Positions 17,720-25,752 of a DNA stretch of 64,000 nt are shown here, in pieces; position 1 is the stretch's first letter; every line of letters starts with the position of its first letter. Origin of the DNA: Streptomyces sp. NBC_01288 (GTDB taxonomy: Bacteria; Actinomycetota; Actinomycetes; Streptomycetales; Streptomycetaceae); assembly GCF_035982055.1 (NCBI RefSeq), contig NZ_CP108427.1, positions 7,315,001-7,379,000 on the forward strand, written 5' to 3'. The position numbers and the translations under genes are program-made. The notes beneath the pieces are model-generated. The model saw nothing but the letters and a program-made list of their open reading frames with translations. It was not told the origin of the DNA and did no database searches.

Positions 17720-18451
17720 TCAGTCCTTCGAGTTCTCGGACGTTGGCAACGCGTCGTGCGTCAGCCATGGCCACGACGGCGGGGGCGGACCGAATGCGCG
17801 ACGGCCGGCTCTCACGGCCAGGGCGGCGAGGGCAGCATTGGCTCCACCACCGATCACAGCGCCGATACCGAACGGCGCCACTCGGCCGAGGACGATGATT
17901 CCCTGCTTGGTCCCGTACTTCGTGACGAAGTTCCGTCCCAAGATCTTGTTGATCTGACGCAACGTCTCGACAGGCACCTTGGCGACAACCTGACGTCCCC
18001 AGTGCTGCCCCGTACGCTCGGCGACCGTGGCAATGGTGGCCGAGCCGGATCCGCCGAGCATGATTCCCATCACGATCGTTCGGCGGCGCTCGATCTCGTC
18101 GATGGGGACGCCGTGGACTTCGGCGACAGAGAGCGCGAAGAGGGCGCTCAGCTCAAGAGACGAGAGGGCCTCGCCCGCCGACAGTGCCAGTGCGACTCCC
18201 GTGCCGACGCCGGGCGCGGCTGCGGTCCCACCGACCGCGGCACCCGTCCCGGTCAAGGCGCTGACGTACATCCGCTCCAGACCGCGGATCACCTGTGCTG
18301 GTGTCGCCTCCGGATTCCGCTGACGGGCCCGTGCGATGTTCTTGCGAACGAGCGGGCTCTGGAGGTCGATTGCCTTGTCCAGGAGGTCGAGCGCTCGCTG
18401 CCCACGTGGGGCTGAGGCCGGATCCGGTCCGTCGTGGGCATCTGTTGCCAT
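17720..18451 (-). CDS. EcsC-like protein
   Basis: 243 residues, mostly Ala/Gly-rich helices (ALSAGEALSSLELSALFALS, VAPFGIGAVIGGGANAALAA). The segments GLERMYVSALTGTGAAVGG and ILGRNFVTKYGTKQG fit the EcsC family, proteins of unknown biochemical role, some linked to exporters. No catalytic residues can be read. It ends with a short tail (PPPPSWPWLTHDALPTSE). Convergent with the GNAT gene, 72 bp apart. Confidence 0.6.
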   Translation of the reverse strand: MATDAHDGPDPASAPRGQRALDLLDKAIDLQSPLVRKNIARARQRNPEATPAQVIRGLERMYVSALTGTGAAVGGTAAAPGVGTGVALALSAGEALSSLELSALFALSVAEVHGVPIDEIERRRTIVMGIMLGGSGSATIATVAERTGQHWGRQVVAKVPVETLRQINKILGRNFVTKYGTKQGIIVLGRVAPFGIGAVIGGGANAALAALAVRAGRRAFGPPPPSWPWLTHDALPTSENSKD

Positions 18452-18763
18452 GCCTTGAACTCCTTAGGTCACTACGTCCCAACTGAGTCTCCCACTCGGC
18501 CAGTTGAGCGGACCATGCTTCAGATGAACCAGGCCGCCAACCGTAAGAAGAAGGGCCGTCGGCGTGGCCGGGAGAGCCGTCCTGGTGGCCTTTGGGCGGG
18601 GTGCCGGCAGGGTTTCACCGGACCGCTGGGGTGGTGCCCTTTCGGCGTCGACTCCCGCCTCGTACAGGGGAGTTGACGGGGTTCGTGCGAGTGTCCTGGA
18701 CGCTGCTGACCTGGGTTTTCGGTCTGTCCGCTTCTACGATCGGCGCATCGGAGAGGGGGCCGG
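18452..18763. other. 312-bp intergenic region
   Basis: It lies between the divergent EcsC-like and methyltransferase genes. I see a run of basic codons (NRKKKGRRRGRE) in an open frame near 18515-18676, but it has no ribosome site I trust, and a TTGACG at 18673 without a convincing -10. Nothing else is supported. Confidence 0.4.
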
Positions 18764-19558
18764 ATGGACCGGGCGGATCGGAACCGGCGTGGGCGGGACA
18801 TTCGTACGGTCGACGACGTACTCCGGCTCCTGGACGGGCTGTTCGCGCCGGAGGCCGACCGTTGGAGTTCACGGGGCGCCTCCTGGTGGGACGGGTTCTA
18901 TGCCGACCGTGACAAGCCGGTGCCGTTCTTCGTGGCTAAGCCGGACGAGAACCTGGTCGGGTATTTCGACCTGGGGCTGATAGGCGGGGGTGGCCGTGCG
19001 CGTGCGCTGGACCTGGGGTGTGGTCCGGGGCGCAACGCGATTCAGTTGGCCGGGCGGGGCTTCGACGTGGACGGGGTGGATCTGTCGCCGACGGCTGTCG
19101 TGTGGGCGGAGGAGCGGGCAAGGGAGGCGGGGGTGGGGGGAGGGGAGGGGGAAGGCCCCCAGGTTCGCTTTCACTGCGGCGACGTGTTTGCCCTCGCCCC
19201 CACAGAACTCCCTGGCCCCTACGACCTGGTCTACGACTCCGGCTGCTTCCATCACCTGCCCCCGCACCGGCGCATCAGCTACCTCGCCCTGCTGGACCAA
19301 GTCCTCGCACCCGGTGGGTACTTCGCGCTCACCTGTTTCGCGGCGGGTGGGATGGGGTCCGAGGTGCCCGATGCCGAGCTCTACCGTGGCTCCGGGCTTC
19401 AGGGCGGGTTGGCCTACACGGCTGATGAACTGCGGTGGATATTCGGGGAGTTGGAAGTGGTCGAGCTGCGCCGGATGCGTGACGAACCTGACGACTCGCC
19501 GTGCTTCGGGGAGGGCTTCCTCTGGACGGCGTTGTTCCGCCGGGGGACCGGAGCGTAG
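18764..19558 (+). CDS. Class I SAM-dependent methyltransferase
   Basis: 264 residues. Motif I is ALDLGCGPGRNAIQLAGRGF at about residues 80-99, with the acidic ribose residue in VDGVDLSPTAV. YDLVYDSGCFHHLPPHRR is motif II and LAPGGYFALTCFAAGG motif III, matching TehB/thiopurine-type methyltransferases in order. A Gly/Glu-rich insertion (AGVGGGEGEGPQ) follows motif I. ATG 18764 starts MDRADRNRRGRDI. Substrate unknown; neighbours are unrelated. Confidence 0.85.
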   Translation: MDRADRNRRGRDIRTVDDVLRLLDGLFAPEADRWSSRGASWWDGFYADRDKPVPFFVAKPDENLVGYFDLGLIGGGGRARALDLGCGPGRNAIQLAGRGFDVDGVDLSPTAVVWAEERAREAGVGGGEGEGPQVRFHCGDVFALAPTELPGPYDLVYDSGCFHHLPPHRRISYLALLDQVLAPGGYFALTCFAAGGMGSEVPDAELYRGSGLQGGLAYTADELRWIFGELEVVELRRMRDEPDDSPCFGEGFLWTALFRRGTGA

Positions 19559-19567
19559 GGCGGGGGC

Positions 19568-20200
19568 CTACAGCCACCCCTGCTGGCGGGCCTCCCGCAT
19601 CGCCTCCATGCGGTTGCGGGTGCCCGTCTTGCCGATCGCTGACGAGAGGTAGTTGCGGACCGTGGACTCGGAGAGGTGGAGCTTCGTGGCGATGTCGGAG
19701 ACCGTCGCGCCGTCCACCGAGGCCTTGAGGACGTCGCACTCGCGGGCGGTGAGTGGATTGGGGCCCGCGCTCAGCGCGGCGGCGGCCAGGGCCGGGTCGA
19801 TGACCGTTTCGCCGGTCAGGACGCGGCGGATCGCTGCGGCGAGGTCCTCGACCGGGCCGTCCTTCACCAGGAAGCCCGCCGCGCCCGCCTCCATCGCCCG
19901 GCGCAGATAGCCGGGGCGGCCGAAGGTCGTGAGGATCAACACCCGGCAGTCCGGGGCCTGTTCGCGGAGTTCGGCGGCGGCGTCCAGGCCGCTCATGCCG
20001 GGGAGTTCGATGTCGAGGAGGGCGACGTCGGGGCGGTGGGTCAGGGCGGCGTCCACGATCGTGTCACCCCGTCCGACCTGGGCGACGACCTCCAGGTCCG
20101 CCTCCATGCCGAGCAGCAGGGCGAGCGCGCCGCGCATCATGCCCTGGTCCTCGGCGAGCAGCACTCTGACGGACTTGGCGGGCCGGTGGTCCCGGGGCAT
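19568..20200 (-). CDS. NarL/LuxR-type response regulator
   Basis: 210 residues. The receiver has the acidic pair in VLLAEDQGMM, the phospho-acceptor Asp in DVALLDIELPGMSG, the Thr of LILTTFG and the Lys of FLVKDGP. The output domain (LTARECDVLKASVDGATVSD, LHLSESTVRNYLSSAIGKTG) is a LuxR helix-turn-helix. The ATG 20200 has GGATGAG upstream; GTG 20209 is also possible. It is the natural partner of the histidine kinase at 22082-23371, but the two are separated by the oppositely oriented arabinofuranosidase gene. Confidence 0.92.
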   Translation of the reverse strand: MPRDHRPAKSVRVLLAEDQGMMRGALALLLGMEADLEVVAQVGRGDTIVDAALTHRPDVALLDIELPGMSGLDAAAELREQAPDCRVLILTTFGRPGYLRRAMEAGAAGFLVKDGPVEDLAAAIRRVLTGETVIDPALAAAALSAGPNPLTARECDVLKASVDGATVSDIATKLHLSESTVRNYLSSAIGKTGTRNRMEAMREARQQGWL

Positions 20201-20541
20201 CTCATCCACGGGGCAAGAGTAAGGCCCAGGGTGACCCGGGGCGGTTGTCAAAAACTCTTCATTGTTCGCGTCCGCGAGTCTTGACGGTCCCCGGCTGCGG
20301 GCAAACAATCGCCTCGGCATTCCGCAATCACCTCGGAATTTCCGGATGCCGGGTCGATTTCGGAAACCTTTCGACAAACTCTCGACAGTTCGACATTTCG
20401 ATCGCGAATGGGTTCGGTATATCGATCGAACGGCGTTCGGTATGTCGACCAGACGTCAATGTGACACCGCGTGCTCCGTCACACCTACCACCAACCACCA
20501 ACCACCCGCACCGCCCTACCCGCAACAGAATGAGGTGCACC
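20201..20541. promoter_or_regulatory. Promoter/operator region of the GH54 gene
   Basis: 341 bp, distinctly less GC-rich than its surroundings. It holds CGGAAACCTTTCG (20361-20373), an imperfect palindrome of the CGAAA-TTTCG kind seen upstream of Streptomyces glycoside hydrolase genes. It also holds a cluster of TTCGA words and the near-repeat GTTCGGTAT(A/G)TCGA (about 20412 and 20437). These probably bind a LacI-family repressor; none is encoded nearby. Confidence 0.45.
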
Positions 20542-22104
20542 GTGTTCCTGAGATTCCTCCGCACCCGGCCGCGCCGGCTGAGAAACGCCACCCTCGCCGC
20601 ACTGTCCGCGCTCGTGACCGTCCTCGCGCTGGCCGTCGGCGTGCCGCAGGCCTCGGCCGCCACCTCGCTGCCGTGCGACATCTACGCCACCGCCGGGACG
20701 CCCTGCGTCGCCGCGCACAGCCTCGTCAGGGCGCTCTACTCGTCGTACAACGGCTCGCTGTACCAGGTGCGGCGGGCCTCCGACAGTGCCACCGCGAACA
20801 TCGGGCTGCTGGCGGCCGGCGGGTATGCCAACGCGGCGGCGCAGGACACGTTCTGTGCCGGTACGACGTGCATCATCACCAAGATCTACGACCAGTCCGC
20901 GCGCCACAACGACCTCACGATCGAGGGCGCGGGCGGAGCCGGTGTCGCCGATGTCGGGGCGCCCGCGGACGCGCTGCCGGTGACCGCCGGCGGGCATCAG
21001 GTCTACGGCCTGGAGATCTCGGCCGGCATGGGCTACCGCGACAACTCCACCTCGGGCGTGGCCACCAACGGTGCCGCCGAGGGGATGTACATGGTGACCT
21101 CGGGCACCCACGTCAACGGCAGCTGCTGCTTCGACTACGGCAACGCCGAGACCAACAACCAGGACACCGGCAACGGTCACATGGACGCGATCAACTTCGG
21201 TACCGAGTGCTGGTTCTCACCCTGCTACGGCGGAGGCCCCTGGGTGCAGGCCGACCTGGAGAACGGGCTGTTCCAGTCGGACTCCGGGTACAGCAAGAAC
21301 ACGGCGAACACCGGCACCGGAGCGATACCGTTCGTCACCGCTTTGCTGAAGAACAACGGTCAGGACCATTTCGCGCTGAAATCCGGAAACGCGCAGTCGG
21401 GGAGTCTCACGACCTCCTATTCCGGGGGTGAACCCACCACGAGCGGTTACTCGCCCATGCATCAGGAAGGCGCGATCGTCCTGGGCACCGGCGGGGACAA
21501 CAGCAACGGCTCCATCGGCTCGTTCTTCGAGGGCGTCATGACCGCCGGCATCCCGACCGACGCCGCCGACAACTCCGTACAGGCGAACATCGTGTCCGTC
21601 GGCTACGGCGCCTCGACCGGCACCACCGGGACGCTGGCGGCCGGGTCGGAGATCTCGCTGCGCGCGACCACCTCGTGCTGCACCGGCGACTACATCCGCC
21701 ACCAGAACAACGCGGCGGTCCTCTCGGCCATCACGTCCAGCAGCGCGGCGGTCGACAAGGGCGACGCCACCTGGATCGTCCGCAGGGGACTCGCCGACAG
21801 CTCCTGCTATTCGTTCGAGTCACGGAACTACCCCGGCGACTTCCTGCGCCATTACAACTACCAGCTCTACCGCCAACCCATGGTCGGGACAACGCAGTTC
21901 AGACAGGACGCCACGTTCTGCGCCTCGACCGGCAAGAGCGGCACGGGCACCTCGTTCGCGTCGTACAACTACCCGACCAGATATCTCCGGCACTACAACT
22001 ACAACGTCTACATCGCGAGCGACGGCGGCTCGAACGCCTTCGACAGCGCCACCTCGTGGACGGACGACGTGAGTTGGGTGGTCACGGCTCCCTGGGCGCC
22101 GTAG
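20542..22104 (+). CDS. Secreted GH54 alpha-L-arabinofuranosidase with CBM42
   Basis: 520 residues: a signal peptide (RNATLAALSALVTVLALAVG, cleavage after ASA), a GH54 catalytic domain to about residue 350, and a C-terminal CBM42 beta-trefoil. The mature start LPCDIYATAGTPCVAAHSLV, the IYDQSARHNDL motif and the Cys-rich CFDYGNAETNN site are GH54 hallmarks; FLRHYNYQLYR and YLRHYNYNVY repeats mark the arabinose-binding CBM42. It releases arabinose from arabinoxylan or arabinan side chains outside the cell. I prefer GTG 20542 because GAGGTG lies 4 bp upstream; ATG 20530 has no ribosome site. Its last 23 bp overlap the kinase gene tail-to-tail. Confidence 0.92.
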   Translation: MFLRFLRTRPRRLRNATLAALSALVTVLALAVGVPQASAATSLPCDIYATAGTPCVAAHSLVRALYSSYNGSLYQVRRASDSATANIGLLAAGGYANAAAQDTFCAGTTCIITKIYDQSARHNDLTIEGAGGAGVADVGAPADALPVTAGGHQVYGLEISAGMGYRDNSTSGVATNGAAEGMYMVTSGTHVNGSCCFDYGNAETNNQDTGNGHMDAINFGTECWFSPCYGGGPWVQADLENGLFQSDSGYSKNTANTGTGAIPFVTALLKNNGQDHFALKSGNAQSGSLTTSYSGGEPTTSGYSPMHQEGAIVLGTGGDNSNGSIGSFFEGVMTAGIPTDAADNSVQANIVSVGYGASTGTTGTLAAGSEISLRATTSCCTGDYIRHQNNAAVLSAITSSSAAVDKGDATWIVRRGLADSSCYSFESRNYPGDFLRHYNYQLYRQPMVGTTQFRQDATFCASTGKSGTGTSFASYNYPTRYLRHYNYNVYIASDGGSNAFDSATSWTDDVSWVVTAPWAP

Positions 22105-23371
22105 ACCCAGAAGTAGTCGCGACAGATGACGTCAACTCCGCTGACTCCACCGGGAGTTCGGCGGTGACCGTGAAGCCGCCGCGTGGTGACGGGCCGGCCC
22201 GCAAGGAGCCGCCCGCCACCGCGAGGCGTTCCGTCAGGCCCTTAAGACCGGTCCCGCCGATGCTCTCGGCGGGACCGGTCGCCGCCGCCCCTCCGTCCCC
22301 GGGGCCGTCGTCCGCGATCGTCAGGCGGACGCGGTCCATGACCCCGTCGAACGTGATCTCGCAGCGGGTCGCGCCGCTGTGCCGTACGACGTTGGTGACC
22401 GCCTCGCGGACCACCCAGCCCAGCAGGGCCTCGTTCTGCGGGGTCAGGAGCGGGCCCGACTGGCGGACCACCGGGGCGATGTCGGCGGCGGACAGGGCGG
22501 AGCGGGCACGGTCCAGTTCGGTGGCGAGGCTGCCCTCGCGGTAGCCGGTGACCGCCTCGCGGATCTCGGTGAGCGCCTGCCGGCCCACCGCCTCGATGTC
22601 GGTGATCTGGCCGAGCGCCGCCTCCATGTCACGGGGCGCGAGGCGCCGGGCCGCCTCCGACTTCACCACGATCACCGAGAGGGTGTGCCCGAGCAGGTCG
22701 TGCAGGTCGCGGGAGAACCGCATCCGTTCCTTCTCGACCGCCCGGCGGGCCAACTCCTCGCGGGCGGCGCGCAGTTCGCGTACGGCCTCGGAGAGGGAGA
22801 GGATCGCCGCGGTCACCATCGTCGACAGGAACGTGCCGTAGGCGATGTTGATCGCGTCCCAGCCGGACCGGTAGACGGAGACCGCGGCGGCGAGCGCGGT
22901 CAGGGCGAGGCCGACCTGGCCGAGGCGCGGGCCCCGGACGACGGCGCCCGTGGCGAGACCGAGCAGTGGGAAGAAGTAGAGCCAGCTGCCGCCGTAGCCG
23001 AGGGCGAGGCCGCAGGTGATCAGTCCCATCACGACCAGCGCGACCACGGTCGAGACCGCCTGGCGCTTCTCCTTCACGAAGGAGCGGAACACGACATAGA
23101 TGTAGAGGGAGTTGAAGGCGAACAGGCCCAGGCCGCCGATCCAGGGGTTGGAGGTCTTGCCCTGGAGGAGGTTGGAGAAGGAGCCCATGCCCATCAGGAG
23201 CCACGGCAGCAGGGTGAAGCCGGTCGGCGGCGGGCCCGGGTTCTCGGGCCACTCGCCCTTGCGGCGGGCCTCCTTCTGCGCGGCCTTGAACTCCGCCATG
23301 TCGGCCTTCCAGCGGGCCCGCTCCGCCCGCCAGTGGCGTACCTGGCAGGTGATCCCTCGCATCCAGGACAT
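22082..23371 (-). CDS. Sensor histidine kinase (HisKA_3)
   Basis: 429 residues. Five or so membrane helices at residues 55-190, a coiled linker (AVRELRAAREELARRAVEKE), then the phospho-acceptor His in RFSRDLHDLLGHTLSVIVV, the HisKA_3 signature of NarL-partner kinases. The ATPase shows the N-box VVREAVTNVVRHSGA and the G1/G2 boxes IADDGPGD and GGTGLKGLTERLAVAGGSL. ATG 23371 is 17 bp downstream of the permease stop, so ABC exporter and kinase are one operon. The cognate regulator lies beyond the arabinofuranosidase gene. Confidence 0.93.
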   Translation of the reverse strand: MSWMRGITCQVRHWRAERARWKADMAEFKAAQKEARRKGEWPENPGPPPTGFTLLPWLLMGMGSFSNLLQGKTSNPWIGGLGLFAFNSLYIYVVFRSFVKEKRQAVSTVVALVVMGLITCGLALGYGGSWLYFFPLLGLATGAVVRGPRLGQVGLALTALAAAVSVYRSGWDAINIAYGTFLSTMVTAAILSLSEAVRELRAAREELARRAVEKERMRFSRDLHDLLGHTLSVIVVKSEAARRLAPRDMEAALGQITDIEAVGRQALTEIREAVTGYREGSLATELDRARSALSAADIAPVVRQSGPLLTPQNEALLGWVVREAVTNVVRHSGATRCEITFDGVMDRVRLTIADDGPGDGGAAATGPAESIGGTGLKGLTERLAVAGGSLRAGPSPRGGFTVTAELPVESAELTSSVATTSGSTAPREP

Positions 23372-23388
23372 CTCTCTCGCTCCCCCGG

Positions 23389-24105
23389 TCACACGGTCCG
23401 CCCGGTCCGGCGGTACGCCAGCACAGCGTACGAACCGAACGCGAGCAGCCAAGCGGTCAACACCACGATCGCGCCGAGTGCCGGGGCGTGCCCGTCGGCG
23501 ACGGACGTGCCGAGTTCGGCGAAGCGGTTGGTCGGGGTGTAGTGGGAGATCGCGCGCAGCCAGCCGGGGAAGAGGCTGATCGGGAACCACAGGCCGCCGA
23601 GCACCGCGAGCCCCATGGTGCAGGCCATGTTCGCGACGCCGGTGGTCTGGGAGGTGAGCCCGTAGCCGTTGCCGAGGCCGAGCAGGGTGAAGGGGATCGA
23701 GCCGAGCCACAGCAGCAGCGCGATCGCCGCCCACTGCCAGGCGTCCATCCGTACGCCGTTGACCAGCCCGCCCGCCGCGAGCACCGCGACGATCGCGGGC
23801 AGCACGGTCACCGAACCGGTCAGCGCCCGGCCGACGACGACCTGGCGCGGGGTCATCGGGGTCACCCGTAGCTGCCGCAGCCAGCCGATCGCCCGGTCCT
23901 CGGCGACCCCGCCGCCGGTGTTGAGGGCGGAACCGACCGCGCCGTAGGCGGCCATGCCGACCATCGCGGTGGCCTTGTAGCCGCTGTCGTCACCGCCGAG
24001 GTTCGTGAACAGCAGGTACATCATCACGGGCATCGCGATCCCGCCGATCACGAAGCCGACGTCGCGCAGGGTCCGGCGTACTTCGAGGCGCAGGTAGTCG
24101 ATCAT
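23389..24105 (-). CDS. ABC-2 type exporter permease
   Basis: 238 residues with six hydrophobic helices of the ABC-2 permease kind (GLTSQTTGVANMACTMGLAV, LGGLWFPISLFPGWLRAISH, YTPTNRFAELG). I give the conserved start ATG 24105 (MIDYLRLEVRRTL). An alternative in-frame ATG at 24279 overlaps the ATPase stop as ATGA and would add 58 residues; that extra stretch begins with a diverged copy of this gene's own first codons. With the upstream ATPase it should form a small drug or peptide exporter controlled by the adjacent kinase. Confidence 0.88.
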   Translation of the reverse strand: MIDYLRLEVRRTLRDVGFVIGGIAMPVMMYLLFTNLGGDDSGYKATAMVGMAAYGAVGSALNTGGGVAEDRAIGWLRQLRVTPMTPRQVVVGRALTGSVTVLPAIVAVLAAGGLVNGVRMDAWQWAAIALLLWLGSIPFTLLGLGNGYGLTSQTTGVANMACTMGLAVLGGLWFPISLFPGWLRAISHYTPTNRFAELGTSVADGHAPALGAIVVLTAWLLAFGSYAVLAYRRTGRTV

Positions 24106-24295
24106 CGGACGGTCTCCGTCTCGGGGGGAGGTGCGGGAAGGGGAGGTGCGTTTCGGGGGTGCGGGGGTGGCCTCGCGGCGGCGGCGGGTGATGTCCGTGC
24201 CGGACGCGGCGACGCGGTCGGCTGCGAGGTCCGCGTGGCGCAGGGGGCGGAGGTCTTCGAGCCGTGGACGGTCGAGCATCAGCGGGTCTCCGTCC
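24035..24295. repeat. Diverged tandem duplication of the permease 5' end
   Basis: Two starts share context: GACGGAGACC before ATG 24105 and before ATG 24279, followed by ATG-x-TCGAC and a shared CTCGAA and CCTGCGC. I count about 38 matches in the first 51 bases. The protein versions are MLDRPRLEDLRPLRHADL and MIDYLRLEVRRTLRDVGF. Confidence 0.6.
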
Positions 24296-25439
24296 CGGCG
24301 CCGGTGCCGGCGAGGAACGTGTCGTTCAGGGCCACCGGGTTCATGGCACCGGCTCCGGTGCGCGGGACGTCGGTCTCGGGGGACGTCAGCGCCAGGAACG
24401 CGTCGTCCAGGGACGCCGGCGTGACCTCCAGGCCGCGGATCGCGTCCAGGTCCGCCAGCGCGCGCACGGTCGCGTCCGAGTCGTCGGTGCGGAGCAGGGC
24501 GCGGTCGCCGCGTACTTCGACGGTCCGTACGCCGGGCAGCAGGCACAGTCCCTCGGTGGCGCGGCCCGCCAGGTCGAAGGCGACGAGGCTGCCGCCGGCC
24601 GCCCGCTTGAGCTGCTCGCCGGTGCCGTCCGCGACGATCCGGCCGCGGTCGATGACGACGATCCGGTCGGCGTGCGCGTCCGCCTCCTCCAGGTAGTGCG
24701 TGGAGAACAGGACGGTGTGCCCGCGCCGGGCGAAGGCCCGCATCGACTGCCAGAACGCGTGCCGCGCCTCCACGTCCAGCGCCGCGGTCGGCTCGTCCAG
24801 CACGATCAGCGACGGGTTCCCCGCCAGCGCCACGGCGAACCGCACGCGCTGTGTCTGCCCGCCCGACAGCCGGTCCACCCGCCGCCCGGCCAGGTCGCCG
24901 ATCCCGGCCAGTTCCAGGGCCTGCGCGACGGGCATCGGCGCCGGATAGCGCCGGGCGACGAAAGAGACCAGCTCGCCGACGGTGACCCGGGGCACCGCCC
25001 GCGACTCCTGGAGCATGGCCCCGACCAGGCCGTTCCGTACGGCCAACTCGGGTGCGGCGCCGAAGAGTTCGACCGTGCCGGCGTCGGGCGTGTTCAGTCC
25101 GAGCAGCAGCGAGATCGTCGTCGACTTGCCCGCGCCGTTGCGGCCGAGCAGCGCGACCGTCTCGCCGCGCCCGATCTCCAGGTCCACACCGTCCACGGCA
25201 CGCACCGCGCCGAAGGTCTTGACCGCCCCGGCGAAGGACACGGCACGCTCTGTCCGGTCCGCGGTTCCACTCGCCGCCCGGCCCGCCGAACCGCCGGCCA
25301 CCGGGCCCGCAGCCCCGTTTGCCGCTCGTCCCGCAGTCCCGTCTGCCGCTCGTCCCGCCGAACCGCTTGCCGACCGCCCCGCCGTCCTACCCGGCACCCA
25401 ACCCGCCGTCCGGCCCGCCGCCCCACCTGTCTGTGTCAT
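24279..25439 (-). CDS. ABC transporter ATP-binding protein
   Basis: 386 residues. Walker A is LLGRNGAGKSTTISLLLGL, the signature LSGGQTQRVRFAVALAGNP, Walker B LIVLDEPTAALD and the switch His in VLFSTHYLEEADAHADR. It is a DrrA/CcmA-type ATPase of ABC-2 exporters. The first 65 residues before AVSFAGAVKTFGAV are a run of GRAA/GSAG/GTAD repeats with no counterpart in the family. ATG 25439 is the first start; the functional domain begins only near residue 66. Heads the operon ATPase-permease-kinase. Confidence 0.9.
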   Translation of the reverse strand: MTQTGGAAGRTAGWVPGRTAGRSASGSAGRAADGTAGRAANGAAGPVAGGSAGRAASGTADRTERAVSFAGAVKTFGAVRAVDGVDLEIGRGETVALLGRNGAGKSTTISLLLGLNTPDAGTVELFGAAPELAVRNGLVGAMLQESRAVPRVTVGELVSFVARRYPAPMPVAQALELAGIGDLAGRRVDRLSGGQTQRVRFAVALAGNPSLIVLDEPTAALDVEARHAFWQSMRAFARRGHTVLFSTHYLEEADAHADRIVVIDRGRIVADGTGEQLKRAAGGSLVAFDLAGRATEGLCLLPGVRTVEVRGDRALLRTDDSDATVRALADLDAIRGLEVTPASLDDAFLALTSPETDVPRTGAGAMNPVALNDTFLAGTGAGTETR

Positions 25440-25559
25440 GGCTACGACGCTACGGATTCGGGCCCCTCGCCCGGCAGATGCGCATGTACGGACTCGGGCG
25501 GGACAAATGTCACGGGTGCCGGTGCCGGTGCCGGTACGGTCGCCGGTACCGACACCGAC

Positions 25560-25574
25560 CTGACGCACCGTCAG
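25560..25574. promoter_or_regulatory. Palindrome CTGAC-N5-GTCAG, copy 3
   Basis: CTGACGCACCGTCAG, 48 bp upstream of the KstR-type operator in the maoC promoter region; the same pairing of the two motifs is seen before the thiolase. Confidence 0.6.
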
Positions 25575-25622
25575 GAGCCTTCACAAGTGCGGGGCGCTCG
25601 GCTATACAGAAGGGCGCCGGAC

Positions 25623-25636
25623 TGGAACGCGTTCTA
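25623..25636. promoter_or_regulatory. KstR-type operator, copy 3
   Basis: TGGAACGCGTTCTA fits TNNAACNNGTTNNA exactly; 116 bp upstream of the maoC start. Confidence 0.8.
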
Positions 25637-25752
25637 GGTCGGCCCGTGACGACCTCGGTGCGGCCGACGGTGCGGACGGCCGCACCGGGGTCTCTCGCCA
25701 CCACGACGCACGCCGCCGCCACCGACGTTCGCCGCCACCGAACAGGAGCCCC

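Larger units (their letters stand above)
25440..25752. promoter_or_regulatory. Divergent control region of the ABC exporter and maoC operons
   Basis: 313 bp. It contains a (GGTGCC)n-like run near 25515-25550, the palindrome at 25560-25574 and the KstR-type operator at 25623-25636. No gene is supported. Confidence 0.6.
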
